Origin: Caldithrix sp964468415
GTDB taxonomy: Bacteria > Calditrichota > Calditrichia > Calditrichales > Calditrichaceae
Assembly: GCA_964468415.1 (NCBI GenBank)
Contig: CAYXUS010000009.1
Coordinates: 1-23,011 of the forward strand
Length of the DNA stretch: 23,011 bases
Direction: 5' to 3'
The notes under the pieces are model-generated. The model was not told the origin of the DNA, made no database searches, and saw only the letters and a program-made list of their open reading frames with translations. Positions 13,518 to 21,158 of this stretch are shown here, piece by piece. A program made the translations under genes and the position numbers. Every line of letters starts with the position of its first letter. Positions within the stretch are counted from its first letter, which is position 1.

Positions 13518-15746
13518 TCAATTTTTTACGTTATTTCGAATAAAAAAAGGATTATCCGTTTTTTGCGTTAAAAATTCCGTCGTTACAAAAAAGTATTTTA
13601 TTTTTGGAGATTTTAATCTTCTAAATAATTTAATCTCGCCTACTTTTTCCAGAAATTCATCATTTAAAGCAGGATTTTTACTTACAAAAAAATGAAAAGT
13701 TTCGTTTTGGGGCTGAAAATCTTCCTTTGATTTGAGAACTTCCATTTCGGGGCAAAAACCGAAATGGCGTTGAAAAAAAACTTCAACGGCTGCCCTTTCT
13801 TCCTCCTCCGGCGATAAAACCCAAATTTTCGTTTTTTCCAACAATAATTCGGCCGGCGTTTGCAAAAAACGCTCCCAGATTGCATCCTGTGTTTTGGGCT
13901 TAAAAGTTACCGCATCGCAATGGCGTACCCGGCAAGTAAGCACAAAGGGAAGCTTTCCGGGCTCGATGGGAACCGGTTTTGCCAAATTGGTCGGCACCAT
14001 TTTGTTTTTGCGGCTTTCATTTAAATAGACATTGCAATGCTCTTTCAGAATGCCGAAAAAGCTTAGAGCAACGCCCCGCACACAGAATTGACGCGTTAAA
14101 TGGCTAAAACTCAAAAGCGTATCACCCTGCAAAGAAAACATTTGAAAAGTGTTCCGACTGTCTTTTCGCTGGATCGCCAAATAGGCTTTGGCAAAGCGAT
14201 CTTCGCGCAAAGCAATGCGTTCACCGTTAATTTTAACCGGTATTTCCGGAAACGGATTTTTGAGCGTAATTTGAAAACGGCGTTTTTTGCGAATCCATTT
14301 CAGTCGGATGCCATTCCACTCAAAATAGAAATGTTCCCAGACCAGAGGTACTTCAATGTTCCAGTCACCAATGGCTACCTGCGCGGTCGACCACTCGGGT
14401 TTTTCCACGGGCGGACGAAAAACGTGCGGTGCGAAACGCAGCGTTTTACCCAGAAAATCAACCCGCAATTGCACATGCCTGTTGATGCGGAAATGTACCC
14501 CCGCCTCGGCATGCGCGAGTTCCGTAAATTCTTCCTTTCCGAAACTGTGCAGCCCAACATTAAAATGCGGAGTGGCAAGATGCTGTCGGGCCGTTTTGTC
14601 TTCAAAAGCGCTCCAGCGCCATTCTCCGTTTGTCACCTGCTGGGCAAAGCGTTCCGTCAGTAAAACGAGCGCTTTAAAAACCGGCTGAAATTGCACATCC
14701 AGATAGGCGGAAACAATTTCCGCAGCCCGGGGAGCCCACCAAAAACAATGCCGTAACGCCAGGAGAACAAAGGCCATTGCCCGAACCGGATTTTCCCGGA
14801 TTTCCCTTCCCCAGCGAAGCCGAAAGGCCGGATGATGGTTTGCTTCCCAATAGCGCTGAATGGCTTCCGGCAAATCGGTGTCCTGATGTTCGTCGCTATT
14901 CCAGTAACGGAACAAAAAATCGTACCCATCCGGTTTTGCGGCCTGCCAAGCTTCTCCCTTAGGGGGCAATTTGCCGGTTAATGCCTGTGAAAAAGCGCGG
15001 AAGCGTCTCAGTAAGTGAGGTAAAAACCAGCTTTCTGTATTTGATAGATTGTTTTTGCGTAAAGCTTGCCGGTAAAAGTGTTCCAACCGGGCAAAATAGC
15101 CCAGTTGCACATAGAATTCATGCACCCAAATAAAGCGTTCATCCCGGAGCCCGCGCAGGCTTAGCTGGCCGCTGGCGTTAACATACGGAAGCTGATAAAA
15201 CAAATTATCGATGTGTTGCAGAAACTGTGCATCATCGGTTTCTAACCGGGCTACCGGATTAATCCGGTATTCATGCTGACGAATGGTCTGTAAAAAATGT
15301 AAAGGAGTGTGATACTTTCCCGGTTCATTCCGGGGATGGAACCACCAAACCGCAGAATACAATGATACTTCTTCCGGCAGCCGGACTCCTTTTTCGTCCG
15401 TGCCGATGCATTTGGCCGAATTTTTCAGATGCAACGTTCCCCGGCCGCTTCGGGATTGCACGAGGAAAATGGTATTTTTAAAATATTCAAGAACCGAAAC
15501 ATCCCAATCCGAATTCTGATAATGCGTGTAAAATATTCGGGTTTGGGGCAGCCTGTAACGAATTTTCAAAAAAGGAGCCGGTCGTGCAAAAATAAGAACG
15601 ATTTTGCCCCTTTGCGCCGTAACCTCCGTGCATTGCGCATCGCGCTCGAGCACAAACAAAGGCGTGGAAGTTTGCTTATTGTAACGGTGATTTAGTCCGT
15701 CGTGAATAAACTGCCGAATGTCCTTGAATAGTTCGCTAACTTCCAT
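13518..15746 (-). CDS. large protein of unknown function
   Basis: I do not recognise this 742-residue protein. It has no signal peptide or clear membrane helix and is rich in F, W, Y, H and R. Residues about 30-130 look beta-rich. Residues about 140-375 look helical with many aromatic residues (for example WVHEFYVQLGYF, RHCFWWAPRAAEI). Residues about 385-560 again look beta-rich (LRVDFLGKTLRF, FQITLKNPF). The end (640-725) alternates strands and helices (KIWVLSPEEEERAAVEVFF, KIKYFFVTTEFL). A helical barrel plus beta-sandwich would recall polysaccharide lyases or heparinase II/III-like proteins, but I see none of their catalytic motifs. The ATG at 15746 has AGGGA upstream. An in-frame GTG at 15794 is rejected because it lies inside the rseP terminator stem. 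It appears to be a single-gene unit between that terminator and the tRNA promoter. Confidence 0.75.
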   Translation of the reverse strand: MEVSELFKDIRQFIHDGLNHRYNKQTSTPLFVLERDAQCTEVTAQRGKIVLIFARPAPFLKIRYRLPQTRIFYTHYQNSDWDVSVLEYFKNTIFLVQSRSGRGTLHLKNSAKCIGTDEKGVRLPEEVSLYSAVWWFHPRNEPGKYHTPLHFLQTIRQHEYRINPVARLETDDAQFLQHIDNLFYQLPYVNASGQLSLRGLRDERFIWVHEFYVQLGYFARLEHFYRQALRKNNLSNTESWFLPHLLRRFRAFSQALTGKLPPKGEAWQAAKPDGYDFLFRYWNSDEHQDTDLPEAIQRYWEANHHPAFRLRWGREIRENPVRAMAFVLLALRHCFWWAPRAAEIVSAYLDVQFQPVFKALVLLTERFAQQVTNGEWRWSAFEDKTARQHLATPHFNVGLHSFGKEEFTELAHAEAGVHFRINRHVQLRVDFLGKTLRFAPHVFRPPVEKPEWSTAQVAIGDWNIEVPLVWEHFYFEWNGIRLKWIRKKRRFQITLKNPFPEIPVKINGERIALREDRFAKAYLAIQRKDSRNTFQMFSLQGDTLLSFSHLTRQFCVRGVALSFFGILKEHCNVYLNESRKNKMVPTNLAKPVPIEPGKLPFVLTCRVRHCDAVTFKPKTQDAIWERFLQTPAELLLEKTKIWVLSPEEEERAAVEVFFQRHFGFCPEMEVLKSKEDFQPQNETFHFFVSKNPALNDEFLEKVGEIKLFRRLKSPKIKYFFVTTEFLTQKTDNPFFIRNNVKN

Positions 15747-15779
15747 TCCGTTCCCTGAATTTTGAATTGCCAGAGGCCC

Positions 15780-15807
15780 AAAAAAGGAGAGCACACAACG
15801 GCTCTCC
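15780..15807 (-). terminator. intrinsic terminator after rseP
   Basis: The stem GGAGAGC/GCTCTCC (15801-15807 with 15786-15792) has an eight-base loop and is followed on the minus strand by six T residues. It closes the envelope gene block 24 bases after the rseP stop and separates it from the 742-aa gene. Confidence 0.88.
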
Positions 15808-15830
15808 CCAATATCCCCATGAAAATGCGG

Positions 15831-17153
15831 TTAGTTTTTAAAGAATAAACGACTGATATCGATGTAAAAGATAAAAATGATCAGGGTCAGTAAAATGGCC
15901 AGGCCAATTTGTTGAATCTTTAATTTTACCTTAACCGGCAATGGCTTGCCACGAATTGCTTCGATGATAATAAACACCAGATGCCCCCCGTCGAGTCCGG
16001 GAATGGGCAGAATGTTAAAAAAAGCCAAAACAGAACTCAGAGCTGCAATTAAATACCACAGGTAAGTCCACCCGGCCTTGGCCGCGTCACCGGCCATTTT
16101 GGCAATCATGATCGGGCCGCCAATGAGTTCTCTGGCCGATTTTTCCCCCGAAAAAATCCAGTAAATTGCCTTGGCATTTAACCAGATCAAATCAATCGTG
16201 TTGTTAAAGCCCAGAATCAGGGCTTTGCCAAGCCCCACATCACGGTGTTCGTAATAATACGAAATGCCGATTTTGCCGACTTTAATAATTTTGCCGTCTT
16301 TGTCTTTTTCTTCAAACACTCTGGGAGTGATTTTCGCGGTGTAAACAGAATCGCCACGTTTCCATTTGATATCGATCGTTTGTCCCGGATATTTGCGAAT
16401 GACCTGAGTCATCTCCTGCCAATTTTTGACCGGCTGACCCGCCACTTCCAAAATCAAATCTCCGGTCTTCAATCCGATGGACTCCGCAGGCATGCCCGGA
16501 GAAACGTCCCCGACTCGCGCGGAAATCATGGGCATCAAATCCAGACGTTCGCCGTTTTTCTGTTTAAAAAATTCTTTTTTGTAAAGGAGATCAATTTTTT
16601 GTCCTTGCCGTTCAACGGTAAAAACAATGTCTTTGCCCAGATTATCTACAAAATATTCCTGGATTTCATTCCAATTGTGAACCGGCTTTCCGTTAACGGC
16701 TAAAATTTTGTCGTTTACTTCAAAGCCCACTCTGGCGGCAATGCCGTTCTGCCCCACAAAGCCGACGGTCGTTTCGGGAATAATGCGTTCACCCTGCGAA
16801 TAGTTTAAAACGGTAAGCACCACCACGGCCAACAGGAAGTTCATAATTACCCCGCCGGAAATAATCAGAATCTTTTTCCACACGGGTTTGGATTGAAATT
16901 CGTCCGGAGCACCGGTAATGGTATCGTCCATGCTCTCGTCGATAAAGCCGGCCATCTTCACATATCCGCCCAGCGGAATAGCCGCGATGACAAATTCGAT
17001 TCCTTTAATCGTTTTACTAAACAGCTTCGGAGGGAAACCTATCGAAAAGCGTTCGACGCGTACACCCATTAAAATGGCGGTAATAAAATGTCCAAATTCG
17101 TGAATAATCACCAGAATTCCGAAAACAAAAATAACGGCTAATATATTTGTCAT
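15831..17153 (-). CDS. rseP: RIP metalloprotease RseP (site-2 protease)
   Basis: RseP is an intramembrane zinc protease that makes the second cut in membrane-bound anti-sigma factors during envelope stress and also clears signal peptides. The 440-residue protein has HEFGH at residues 18-22 in the first helix, the GGYVKMAG segment, two PDZ domains (about 125-200 and 205-285, with GLKTGDLILEVAGQPV), and the second active-site motif NILPIPGLDGGH with D388 in the C-terminal helices. The length fits the family. Its neighbours make it the last gene of an envelope-assembly block, whereas proteobacteria place it just before bamA. A GGAG lies 12 bases before the ATG. The gene upstream ends in its own terminator, so rseP may have a separate promoter in 17154-17210, but none is convincing. 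Confidence 0.95.
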   Translation of the reverse strand: MTNILAVIFVFGILVIIHEFGHFITAILMGVRVERFSIGFPPKLFSKTIKGIEFVIAAIPLGGYVKMAGFIDESMDDTITGAPDEFQSKPVWKKILIISGGVIMNFLLAVVVLTVLNYSQGERIIPETTVGFVGQNGIAARVGFEVNDKILAVNGKPVHNWNEIQEYFVDNLGKDIVFTVERQGQKIDLLYKKEFFKQKNGERLDLMPMISARVGDVSPGMPAESIGLKTGDLILEVAGQPVKNWQEMTQVIRKYPGQTIDIKWKRGDSVYTAKITPRVFEEKDKDGKIIKVGKIGISYYYEHRDVGLGKALILGFNNTIDLIWLNAKAIYWIFSGEKSARELIGGPIMIAKMAGDAAKAGWTYLWYLIAALSSVLAFFNILPIPGLDGGHLVFIIIEAIRGKPLPVKVKLKIQQIGLAILLTLIIFIFYIDISRLFFKN

Positions 17154-17210
17154 AAAATACCAAAAGCTCCTTCACTAATCTGCCATACAATTATTGGCCT
17201 TGTTTAACAC

Positions 17211-17238
17211 AAAAAACGGGGGAAAGTTTCCCCCGCCC
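17211..17238 (-). terminator. intrinsic terminator after the outer-membrane barrel gene
   Basis: On the minus strand CGGGGGAAA/TTTCCCCCG forms a nine-bp stem with a minimal loop (17217-17235), followed by six T residues, starting a few bases after the stop at 17242. The tight loop means the inner A-T pairs probably open. Confidence 0.8.
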
Positions 17239-17241
17239 AAA

Positions 17242-18105
17242 CTAAAAAACGATCATTACCCCACCGGAAAGCGAATTGTACTTTCCGATATTGTAATCGG
17301 CATGCACATTAAAGAACAAGAGCGTAAAACTTACCCCCGCATTCAGGCGCAGACCGGTATCACCATCAATGGTCACATCGCCTAAGTTGGTACCGGACAC
17401 CAGTTCCATGGTTTTAACCGTGGTGGAAGAGACATCGTAGCCTACGCCACCGTACACATCAAACGGAATAAGAGGCAAGGATCCGGAGGCCTGAAAATTC
17501 ATAGAAAACGTACCCGAAGTCAAATAGTCGCCAAGCGTAAATTTGTGATAAGCGGCCTGTACGCCAAAATCGATGGGAAACATGGGAATAGGAATCAAAT
17601 CGCTCAGTTCGTATTTTAATCCCCCACCGTAAATCGTTACACGTCCAAAATCGCCAAGGTCTTTGGTGGCAAAGCGCACCATCGCTTCAAAATTGGCGAA
17701 CAAGCCGATATTGGCATGTAGCACCGGCACGATAAATTTATTTTCGTCGGTTCCGGGGATTAACATGGGATTGCTTGTTTTGGTAGGCCCAAAAACCGTA
17801 GGGGCGGTCACATCGCCCAGGCCCGGCAGAGTAACACCGAAATATTTTTCTTCTTCGGGAATCATCACGTATGTGGCGCTAATACCTACGTCAAAACGGG
17901 GTAAGGTTTTGGCCGAACCGCGATGGAATAGGGCCCCGCCCATGCCAATGCCAATGGCTGTGGCAAACGGTTTTACATACCCCACCAAATACACTTTATT
18001 CCCCTGGGAAATTACATCTTTCAAATTATCTTCGAAATCACTGGCGCGTAATGAAAGGCTTGTCAAAAAACCTAAAATTAAAAGTGACGCTAAAAACTTT
18101 CTCAT
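17242..18105 (-). CDS. outer-membrane beta-barrel protein, function unknown
   Basis: The 287-residue protein has a signal peptide (about 1-21, MRKFLASLLILGFLTSLSLRA). It then shows alternating short strands rich in G, Y and F (GIGMGGALF, RFDVGISATYV, VTIYGGGLKYEL, FDVYGGVGYDV) and ends in the aromatic signature SGGVMIVF, a terminal Phe as in BAM substrates. It may belong to the DUF6588-like barrel proteins common in FCB bacteria, but I am not certain. The ATG is preceded by GGAGG. It sits 36 bases after the LipM-like gene, with a terminator of its own before rseP, so it is probably the last gene of the lpx transcript. Strong expression is suggested by the strong ribosome-binding site and terminator. 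Confidence 0.82.
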   Translation of the reverse strand: MRKFLASLLILGFLTSLSLRASDFEDNLKDVISQGNKVYLVGYVKPFATAIGIGMGGALFHRGSAKTLPRFDVGISATYVMIPEEEKYFGVTLPGLGDVTAPTVFGPTKTSNPMLIPGTDENKFIVPVLHANIGLFANFEAMVRFATKDLGDFGRVTIYGGGLKYELSDLIPIPMFPIDFGVQAAYHKFTLGDYLTSGTFSMNFQASGSLPLIPFDVYGGVGYDVSSTTVKTMELVSGTNLGDVTIDGDTGLRLNAGVSFTLLFFNVHADYNIGKYNSLSGGVMIVF

Positions 18106-18141
18106 AGGACCTCCTGATTTTTGAAACGAATTTTTACTAAG

Positions 18142-18969
18142 TTATTTAATTTTAAAGTAATGGACAAATTTTTGTGCGTGTTCAAGATCATAGGAGGAAA
18201 GCATCCGATAGAAAAATTGCGTCTTCAAATACTTCTCAAAAGAGGCCAGCAACGCTTCGGCAATGGTTTGGGGAGTAAGTAGCCCGGGAGTGATCTGTGA
18301 AAGAGAAATGGCGGTTTCCCGCAAAATTCGTTTTTGTTGCTCTTTCTCTCTTTCATTCAATCTTAAAAATTCAACAATTTCGTTTTGCTTTGGCCCAATT
18401 AAAATCGAGCCGTGTTGCAATAAAGCATTGCGGTAGAGTTTTTGTGCGCTTCCCACTACCTTTTTGTTCCGGAATTTGATCTCGGCAAAGGCCGGACGGT
18501 TAAAGCAGGCAAAACGTTTTCTTCCTTCCTTCAGATAATTCTCCGAATCACCCGCAAAATTCAATTCCACGGGAAAGCCCAGCTCGTTCAGGGCCTGCGC
18601 CAGCAATTTGTGGAAAAGGTAGTACACCGCATGATGCTCGACGGAAGCTCTGGGAAGAATCAGCGAATAGGTTAGTTCTTCACTGTGAAAGATGGCACTT
18701 CCGCCGGTGGGTCTTCGCACCAAATCGTAGCCGCTTTTGCGAACCTTTGGCACATCGACAAGAGACACCGACTGGTGAAAGCCCAATGAAAGCGTATAGG
18801 GTTTCCAGCCGTAAAAACGAAGAATGGGCGGTTGGGCTTCGCTCATGTTTTGGGCAAAAAAATAATCCAGAGCCATATTCATGACCCCGGATTGCATATG
18901 ATAAGGAATAACTTGAACGGTTTTGAAGGGGAAAATACTCAGCTCATTTTTCGGGACGAATAATTCCAC
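18142..18969 (-). CDS. LipM-like octanoyltransferase / lipoate-protein ligase A family
   Basis: This 275-residue protein belongs to the BPL/LPL fold. It has the RRPTGGSAIFH motif (85-95), the cysteine segment RFACFNRPAF with C155, and KKVVGSAQK (169-177) followed by LQHGSIL. C155 aligns with the acyl-thioester cysteine of Bacillus LipM, which moves octanoyl groups from ACP to a lipoyl domain (GcvH). Classic LplA ligases and LipB differ at this site, so LipM is the better call, although a lipoate ligase cannot be excluded. The start is GTG at 18969 with AAAGGA eight bases upstream, overlapping the lpxA stop by 26 bases. Its place in a lipid A operon is unusual; use of acyl-ACP as donor is the only obvious link. 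Confidence 0.82.
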   Translation of the reverse strand: MELFVPKNELSIFPFKTVQVIPYHMQSGVMNMALDYFFAQNMSEAQPPILRFYGWKPYTLSLGFHQSVSLVDVPKVRKSGYDLVRRPTGGSAIFHSEELTYSLILPRASVEHHAVYYLFHKLLAQALNELGFPVELNFAGDSENYLKEGRKRFACFNRPAFAEIKFRNKKVVGSAQKLYRNALLQHGSILIGPKQNEIVEFLRLNEREKEQQKRILRETAISLSQITPGLLTPQTIAEALLASFEKYLKTQFFYRMLSSYDLEHAQKFVHYFKIK

Positions 18970-19726
18970 GCTCGCTATCCTTTAAAAATTTCACCACGGT
19001 TTCCACTTCCGGCGTAAGCTGCAGAGTCTCTTCAATTTTTTGAATAGCTTCTTTTAACGTTAAGTTTTGACGGTAAAGAATTTGATAAGCCTGTTTCAAC
19101 AAATCGATTTGTTCGCGGGTAAATCCGCGACGGCGCAACCCGATCACATTTAACCCCGCGTAACGAATGGGCTCTCCGGCGGCCAGAACAAAAGGAGGAA
19201 TGTCTTGAGAAACCCGCAATCCTCCCCCGATAAACGCATGTTCGCCAATGTGTACAAACTGGTGAATGGCCGTTAGACCGCCAATTCCCACATGATTTCC
19301 GATGATGACGTGTCCGGCCATGTTCACCGAATTCGCGATGACGACATGGTCGCCCAACTGGCAATCGTGGGCCACATGAGAATAGGCCATTAGCAAGCAA
19401 TGGCTGCCCACGCGCGTCACATAGCTGTGCGAGGTACCGCGATTAACCGTGGCGTATTCACGCACCGTCGTATGGTCGCCAATTTCCACAAAGGTTTTTT
19501 CGTTTGCGAACTTCAGATCCTGTGGTTCGGTACCAATAACCGCACCGGCGCTTATTTTGCAGTTTTTTCCAAGGGTGGAACCATTGGCAATAATGGCATG
19601 CGGCCCTATTTGTGTGCCGTCTCCGATTACCGTTTCTTCTTCTACAATCGCATACGGTCCAATTTTTACGTCTTGTCCCAACTGCGCCTTGGGATGCACA
19701 ATTGCATTGGGATGAATTTCTACCAC
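18944..19726 (-). CDS. lpxA: UDP-N-acetylglucosamine acyltransferase (LpxA)
   Basis: LpxA adds a 3-hydroxyacyl chain from ACP to UDP-GlcNAc, the first step of lipid A synthesis, in the cytoplasm. The 260-residue protein is a left-handed beta helix of hexapeptide repeats from residue 2 to about 180, followed by a helical C-terminus starting near AGLNVIGLRRRGF. H120 in YSHVAHDC is the catalytic base; H117, H139 and H155 (AIHQF) match the other conserved histidines. G168 occupies the acyl-chain ruler position that is Gly in E. coli (C14) and Met in Pseudomonas (C10), which suggests a long hydroxyacyl chain. The start is GTG at 19726 with AAGGAG five bases upstream, nine bases after lpxC-fabZ. 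No lpxB follows. Confidence 0.96.
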   Translation of the reverse strand: MVEIHPNAIVHPKAQLGQDVKIGPYAIVEEETVIGDGTQIGPHAIIANGSTLGKNCKISAGAVIGTEPQDLKFANEKTFVEIGDHTTVREYATVNRGTSHSYVTRVGSHCLLMAYSHVAHDCQLGDHVVIANSVNMAGHVIIGNHVGIGGLTAIHQFVHIGEHAFIGGGLRVSQDIPPFVLAAGEPIRYAGLNVIGLRRRGFTREQIDLLKQAYQILYRQNLTLKEAIQKIEETLQLTPEVETVVKFLKDSERGIIRPEK

Positions 19727-19735
19727 AGTAACTCC

Positions 19736-21148
19736 TTAATAGTTGTCCACAACAGCGGCCATCATTTCCGCTTCACACACCAATTCACCGCGCACATAGG
19801 CCTTTCCGGCCATTTTAAATGTTGTGCGGCGATTCTTTAACATTTCCAATTCCATTACCAATTGGTCGCCCGGCTGAACGACCTTACGGAAGCGTACCTT
19901 GTCGATTCCCATGAAAAAGACCAGTTTGTTCTCCACTTCCACCTGCTCATTCAGCAACAAAATACCGCCGACCTGCGCCATCGCTTCCACAATTAACACG
20001 CCCGGCATCACAGGACGCTGCGGGAAATGGCCCTGAAAGAACGGCTCGTTAACCGTTACGTTTTTCACGCCCACTGCGCGTTTTTCCGGTTCCAGCTCGA
20101 TGATGGAATCGACCAGCAAAAACGGATAGCGGTGCGGCAGAATTTTTTTGATGGCGTTGATGTCAAAAACAACCCCTTTGTTGCTGATATCCTGATATTT
20201 ACGGGTAAGACGTTGTTTTTTGTAAAGATTTCTCAGAATTTTGGCAAATTCGATATTGCTTTGGTGCCCGGGGCGTGCGGCTAATATTTGCGCTTTGATA
20301 TTTACGCCGGTCAGGGCAAGGTCGCCCAGCATGTCCAGCAATTTGTGGCGGGCCGGTTCGTTGGGAAAGCGCAAAGCTTTGTCGTTCAAAATTCCGCTTT
20401 TGCCCAGTTCCACATCCGCTTCGATTCCAAGTTTCTTTTTCAGCCGTTCCATCTCTTTATCGTCCAGCACGCGATCCACAATTACCACTGCCGAATCCAG
20501 ATCGCCGCCTTTTATCAAACCCTGATCGGCCAGGGCTTCAATTTCATGTAAAAAAGCAAACGTGCGTGCCGGGGCAAACTCGGAGATAAACTCCTTCTCC
20601 AATGAGAACAGTCCCGTGTGCTGGCTGCCCAACGCCGGATTTTTGTAATCGATCATCAACGTAATGCGATAATCGTCGGTAGGAAGCGCAACAAATTCTA
20701 CTCCGCGTTTTTCATTTTTGTAGTTGACCGACTCTTCGATGATCAAATATTCCTTGTCGGCTTCCTGCTCTTCGATGCCGGCTTCCAACAATTTGTTCAC
20801 AAAGGGCATGGCCGAGCCATCCACAATAGGAGGTTCATTGGCATTTAACTCAATGATCACATTGTCGATTTCCAGACCGACCAGGGCCGCCAGAACATGC
20901 TCAACTGTGTGAATTTCCACATCGTCTTTGCGCAGGGTTGTTCCGCGACTGCTATCTACCGAATCGTCCATCACAACATATTCGATCAGGGCGGGAATTT
21001 CCGGTTGGCCTTCCACATCCACCCGGACAAACCGCCGGCCGTAATTTTCCGGCGCAGGTTTAAAAGTAATTTGTGTATTGTTACCGGTATGAATGCCTCT
21101 ACCGCGTAAAGAAACCGGCTTTTTTATGGTACGCTGTTTTTTTACCAT
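19736..21148 (-). CDS. lpxC/fabZ: fused LpxC deacetylase - FabZ dehydratase
   Basis: The 470-residue polypeptide carries two enzymes. Residues about 5-310 are LpxC, the zinc deacetylase that commits UDP-acyl-GlcNAc to lipid A: E83-H84 in HTVEHVLAAL, H268 and D272 in RHKLLDMLGD, and H295 (RPGHQ) are the catalytic and zinc residues. Residues about 325-470 are FabZ, the 3-hydroxyacyl-ACP dehydratase: LPHRYPFLLVD (337-347), H374 in QGHFP and E388 in LIVEAMAQ form the active site. The fusion is known from Bacteroidetes/Chlorobi-type bacteria. Both active sites look intact. I chose ATG at 21148 because GGAG lies five bases before it; the in-frame GTG two codons earlier would overlap that site. It starts ten bases after the lpxD stop. 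Confidence 0.97.
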   Translation of the reverse strand: MVKKQRTIKKPVSLRGRGIHTGNNTQITFKPAPENYGRRFVRVDVEGQPEIPALIEYVVMDDSVDSSRGTTLRKDDVEIHTVEHVLAALVGLEIDNVIIELNANEPPIVDGSAMPFVNKLLEAGIEEQEADKEYLIIEESVNYKNEKRGVEFVALPTDDYRITLMIDYKNPALGSQHTGLFSLEKEFISEFAPARTFAFLHEIEALADQGLIKGGDLDSAVVIVDRVLDDKEMERLKKKLGIEADVELGKSGILNDKALRFPNEPARHKLLDMLGDLALTGVNIKAQILAARPGHQSNIEFAKILRNLYKKQRLTRKYQDISNKGVVFDINAIKKILPHRYPFLLVDSIIELEPEKRAVGVKNVTVNEPFFQGHFPQRPVMPGVLIVEAMAQVGGILLLNEQVEVENKLVFFMGIDKVRFRKVVQPGDQLVMELEMLKNRRTTFKMAGKAYVRGELVCEAEMMAAVVDNY

Positions 21149-21153
21149 AGTCA

Positions 21154-21157
21154 CTCC
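21154..21157 (-). promoter_or_regulatory. Shine-Dalgarno site that fixes the lpxC-fabZ start
   Basis: GGAG five bases before ATG at 21148 includes the first base of the alternative in-frame GTG codon at 21154, so the ATG is the start. Confidence 0.7.
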
Positions 21158-21158
21158 G

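Noticed and set aside
15747..15794. Longer start (GTG at 15794) for the 742-residue protein.
   Set aside because: The codon lies in the stem of the rseP terminator and has no ribosome-binding site; ATG at 15746 has one.
17154..17210. Separate rseP promoter (TTGTGT with a TGTATG or TTGTAT box).
   Set aside because: The -10 match is poor in either register; a promoter is expected there because of the preceding terminator, but I cannot identify it.
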